The notes under the pieces are model-generated. The model was given only the letters and a program-made list of their open reading frames with translations, was not told the DNA's origin and searched no databases. A program made the translations under genes and the position numbers. A DNA stretch of 15,039 bases from CAVURW01 sp963743595 (lineage in GTDB: Bacteria > Verrucomicrobiota > Verrucomicrobiia > Methylacidiphilales > UBA1321). The stretch lies in the NCBI GenBank assembly GCA_963743595.1, contig CAVURW010000066.1, forward strand, positions 1 to 15,039, in the 5' to 3' direction. Shown piece by piece: positions 13,708 through 15,039 of the stretch; positions within the stretch are counted from its first letter, which is position 1, and each line of letters opens with the position of its first letter.

Positions 13708-14407
13708 GTAAGGCATCCTGATTCGACATTTTCTCATCGGTTTTTTGAGCCGAACCGTGGTTGCCCTCTTGAAACGCCTCGCACTTCCAGAAATGCCAAT
13801 CAGCAATCGCATCGGGTACCGGTTGATCCGTTGCGGAGGAGACGCCCTGGAAGTCTTTCTTTAGTGAATCGGGCACATCATCGCTGGAGCGGGTTACGAA
13901 AATGATCGAATCTCCCGCTGACGCCGAATCCCAGTATTGAGCCCAGAAATCGAATTGCGTAAGACGCGAATCGTCGCGATTCACCAAGTAGACGGTGGGG
14001 TTGTTCGGTAGATAGAAGGAGAGAGCTGCCGCAGCGTCCGTGGAATCGGCCACCACCAAACTAGCGCCAGCCGTCTTTTGCAGCTCGTGCACCTCATGCG
14101 CCAGTTCGATCCAATTCACCGGTCCATGATTCATAGCCACGCCCGCAGCATTTTGCCGCGCAGGAACGGGATTGAGGGTTCCATCGTTCCAATAATAAAA
14201 GGGGTTAAGCCCGATGACCGATTCCACTCCTGTCAAAAAGGTCAAAGCCACGACCACCCCCACCATCAGGTTCGACAAATGTCGATGAACCGGCACGAGC
14301 TCCGTGCTATTGCCCCGACCTTCGCGGACGCGCCCGGCACCGGTCAATTGAGCCCCAGATCGCAGCAAGCCATATATATTTATGGCTGGACACGGAAAAC
14401 TGTCCAA
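13700..14407 (-). pseudogene. C-terminal remnant of a PMT-type (ArnT-like) glycosyltransferase
   Basis: The frame gives 235 residues, but only the part from about residue 45 looks like normal protein. LSNLMVGVVVALTFLTGV (45-62) is a last membrane helix, followed by a soluble domain containing ASLVVADSTDAAAALSFYLP and PTVYLVNRDDSRLTQFDFW. I associate this pattern with the extracytoplasmic C-terminal domain of dolichyl-phosphate-mannose/undecaprenyl-sugar (GT39/PMT_2) transferases, normally 500 residues or more. The catalytic N-terminal membrane part, with its DxD or DE motif, is absent. The frame runs out into AT-rich DNA, and its apparent start (ATG at 14407) lies in a cluster of inverted repeats. 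It is therefore a 5'-truncated gene, broken by rearrangement, insertion or an assembly join near 14365-14405. Assignment to the family is from memory of the pattern. Confidence 0.65.
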
Positions 14408-14446
14408 TTGGTGAGACTACTAATTTTTTCCCGCCATAAATTTATG
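14368..14446. repeat. Cluster of inverted repeats at the break in the glycosyltransferase gene
   Basis: AGCCATA-tatatt-TATGGCT (14368-14387) is a perfect seven-pair dyad. GGACA (14388-14392) pairs with TGTCC (14401-14405) around an eight-base loop, and CCAATTGG follows. ATTTATGGC (14378-14386) is also the exact inverse of GCCATAAAT (14433-14441). All of this lies where the glycosyltransferase frame stops looking like protein, so it may be the end of an inserted element. I cannot match it to a known insertion-sequence terminus. Confidence 0.5.
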
Positions 14447-14818
14447 TCTCCTAGTTTTATTGAACCTAATCAAGGGAAAGCAAAATTAAGAACAGGTCTA
14501 ATGTGAGGAATATTGTTTGGACAAAGGAGCCTTCTTATCGAATATTAGGAATATTGAAGCTCTTCCTCCTCTTCAGAGTAAGGAGGTGGGCCAAAGATTC
14601 ACACTAAGGCTTCTGCAGGAACTAGCGAAAATGTGCCTTTTTTACTACATGTTATGAACTTTGTAGCAGCTTGTCACGGGGTACTCGGCCCCGGACTCCA
14701 CATTGTTGAAGAACTTCACGAAATTTCCACAATTTTCTATAAGACGTTCATTTTTTCGCAAATTGTCGGTGGGAGAGTCTTTGTAATTTGAGGCAAATCA
14801 ATATTCTTGAGAATACTT

Positions 14819-14875
14819 TTATGTACAAATATTATTATTTCTTCCCGGAGCTTTCAATTCACCTCCTGGACACAT
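14819..14875 (-). CDS. Possible 18-codon leader peptide with a strong ribosome binding site
   Basis: On the minus strand AGGAGG is followed after eight bases by ATG (14875) and an 18-codon frame ending in TAA (14821-14819); the peptide is rich in Gly, Pro and Asn and contains no run of one regulatory amino acid. This Shine-Dalgarno sequence is near perfect, unlike those of the other genes here. A second AGGAGG lies inside the frame. Such a short frame can arise by chance, so this is only a candidate. Confidence 0.2.
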   Translation of the reverse strand: MCPGGELKAPGRNNNICT

Positions 14876-14907
14876 TCGAATCACCTCCTGTGGTGTCTTT
14901 AATCGCC

Positions 14908-14923
14908 TGTGACCTCTGTCACA
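14908..14923. promoter_or_regulatory. CRP/FNR-type dyad TGTGA-N6-TCACA
   Basis: The sequence TGTGAcctctgTCACA has both half-sites of the enterobacterial CRP consensus at the correct six-base spacing. It lies about 33 bases upstream, on the minus strand, of the candidate leader frame at 14875. Whether this organism has a regulator of that specificity is unknown, and a dyad of this size can occur by chance. Confidence 0.3.
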
Positions 14924-15039
14924 TCTTTATTCCACACCGAGCAATCCTATTTATAAGGCGATTGCTCAATTCTCCTAAGGTGGTGCTGAAGCCACATCTT
15001 GAGCTGACATATCTATCTACATCAGCATCTTGTCACAAA

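Larger units (their letters stand above)
14408..15039. other. AT-rich region without a long gene
   Basis: About 630 bases with lower GC than the rest (33% and 37% in the two 60-base blocks from 14761 to 14880). I find no convincing protein gene. Visible small structures are the stem CGGGG-tactcgg-CCCCG (14677-14693), the dyad TATTCT-TG-AGAATA (14802-14815), a near repeat of 16 bases (14853-14868 and 14875-14890), the dyad TGTGA-cctctg-TCACA (14908-14923) and the inverted repeat GAGCAATC / GATTGCTC (14939-14946 and 14960-14967). It could be a decayed mobile element, an unrecognised RNA locus or a foreign join. Confidence 0.5.

Noticed and set aside
14677..14693. CGGGG-tactcgg-CCCCG as a T-arm or the 3' part of a tmRNA
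   Set aside because: The seven-base loop lacks the TTCRA pattern, there is no matching acceptor strand, and no tag-peptide sequence is visible nearby.

Overview
The window looks like chromosome from a Verrucomicrobiota-type bacterium, probably a soil or sediment lineage. This is an inference, made without any database search. It rests on moderate GC in the housekeeping genes (about 60% in a counted 60-base piece of the aldolase gene), the near absence of Shine-Dalgarno sequences before the start codons, a fused single-chain glycine dehydrogenase, and several hypothetical types that I associate with that phylum (GYF_2-RDD protein, coiled-coil tail-anchored proteins, a DUF1648 protein).

Layout, left to right. 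Positions 1-864 (minus) hold the N-terminal ATPase half of MutL, cut by the window edge. A small AT-rich orphan gene with a signal peptide follows (1045-1560, plus). A run of minus-strand genes spans 1496-4121: a conserved hypothetical (3612-4121), a zincin-like HEATH protein (2651-3250) and two coiled-coil proteins with C-terminal membrane anchors (1905-2570 and 1496-1855). A 361-base gap inside this run carries three closely spaced 13-15 base palindromes. Divergent from it are gcvP (4289-7198), a variant MBL-fold protein (7241-7858), class II fructose-bisphosphate aldolase (8026-8982), shikimate kinase (8985-9506) and an FkbM-type methyltransferase (9565-10443). A minus-strand operon of three membrane proteins (10477-12566) follows. 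After it come a hypothetical with a proline-rich tail (12734-13264), a DUF1648 membrane protein (13288-13707), and the 3' remnant of a PMT-type glycosyltransferase (13700-14407, minus). The last 630 bases are AT-rich, have no long gene and contain many dyads.

The most notable finding is a perfect 50-bp direct repeat (9462-9511 and 10459-10508) that exactly brackets the FkbM methyltransferase gene. The left copy is the true 3' end of aroK. The right copy supplies, on the opposite strand, the last ten or so residues and the stop codon of the convergent membrane-protein gene. The simplest reading is that aroK and that gene once overlapped tail to tail, and that a roughly 1-kb, transposase-free DNA carrying the methyltransferase entered with a 50-bp target duplication, leaving both genes intact.

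The housekeeping genes are ordinary: glycine cleavage, glycolysis/gluconeogenesis, the shikimate pathway and mismatch repair. The accessory parts are the methyltransferase insertion, the AT-rich orphan, the broken glycosyltransferase, the AT-rich tail and the two clusters of uncharacterised membrane proteins. I see no CRISPR array, tRNA, rRNA, complete insertion sequence or recognisable defence system.
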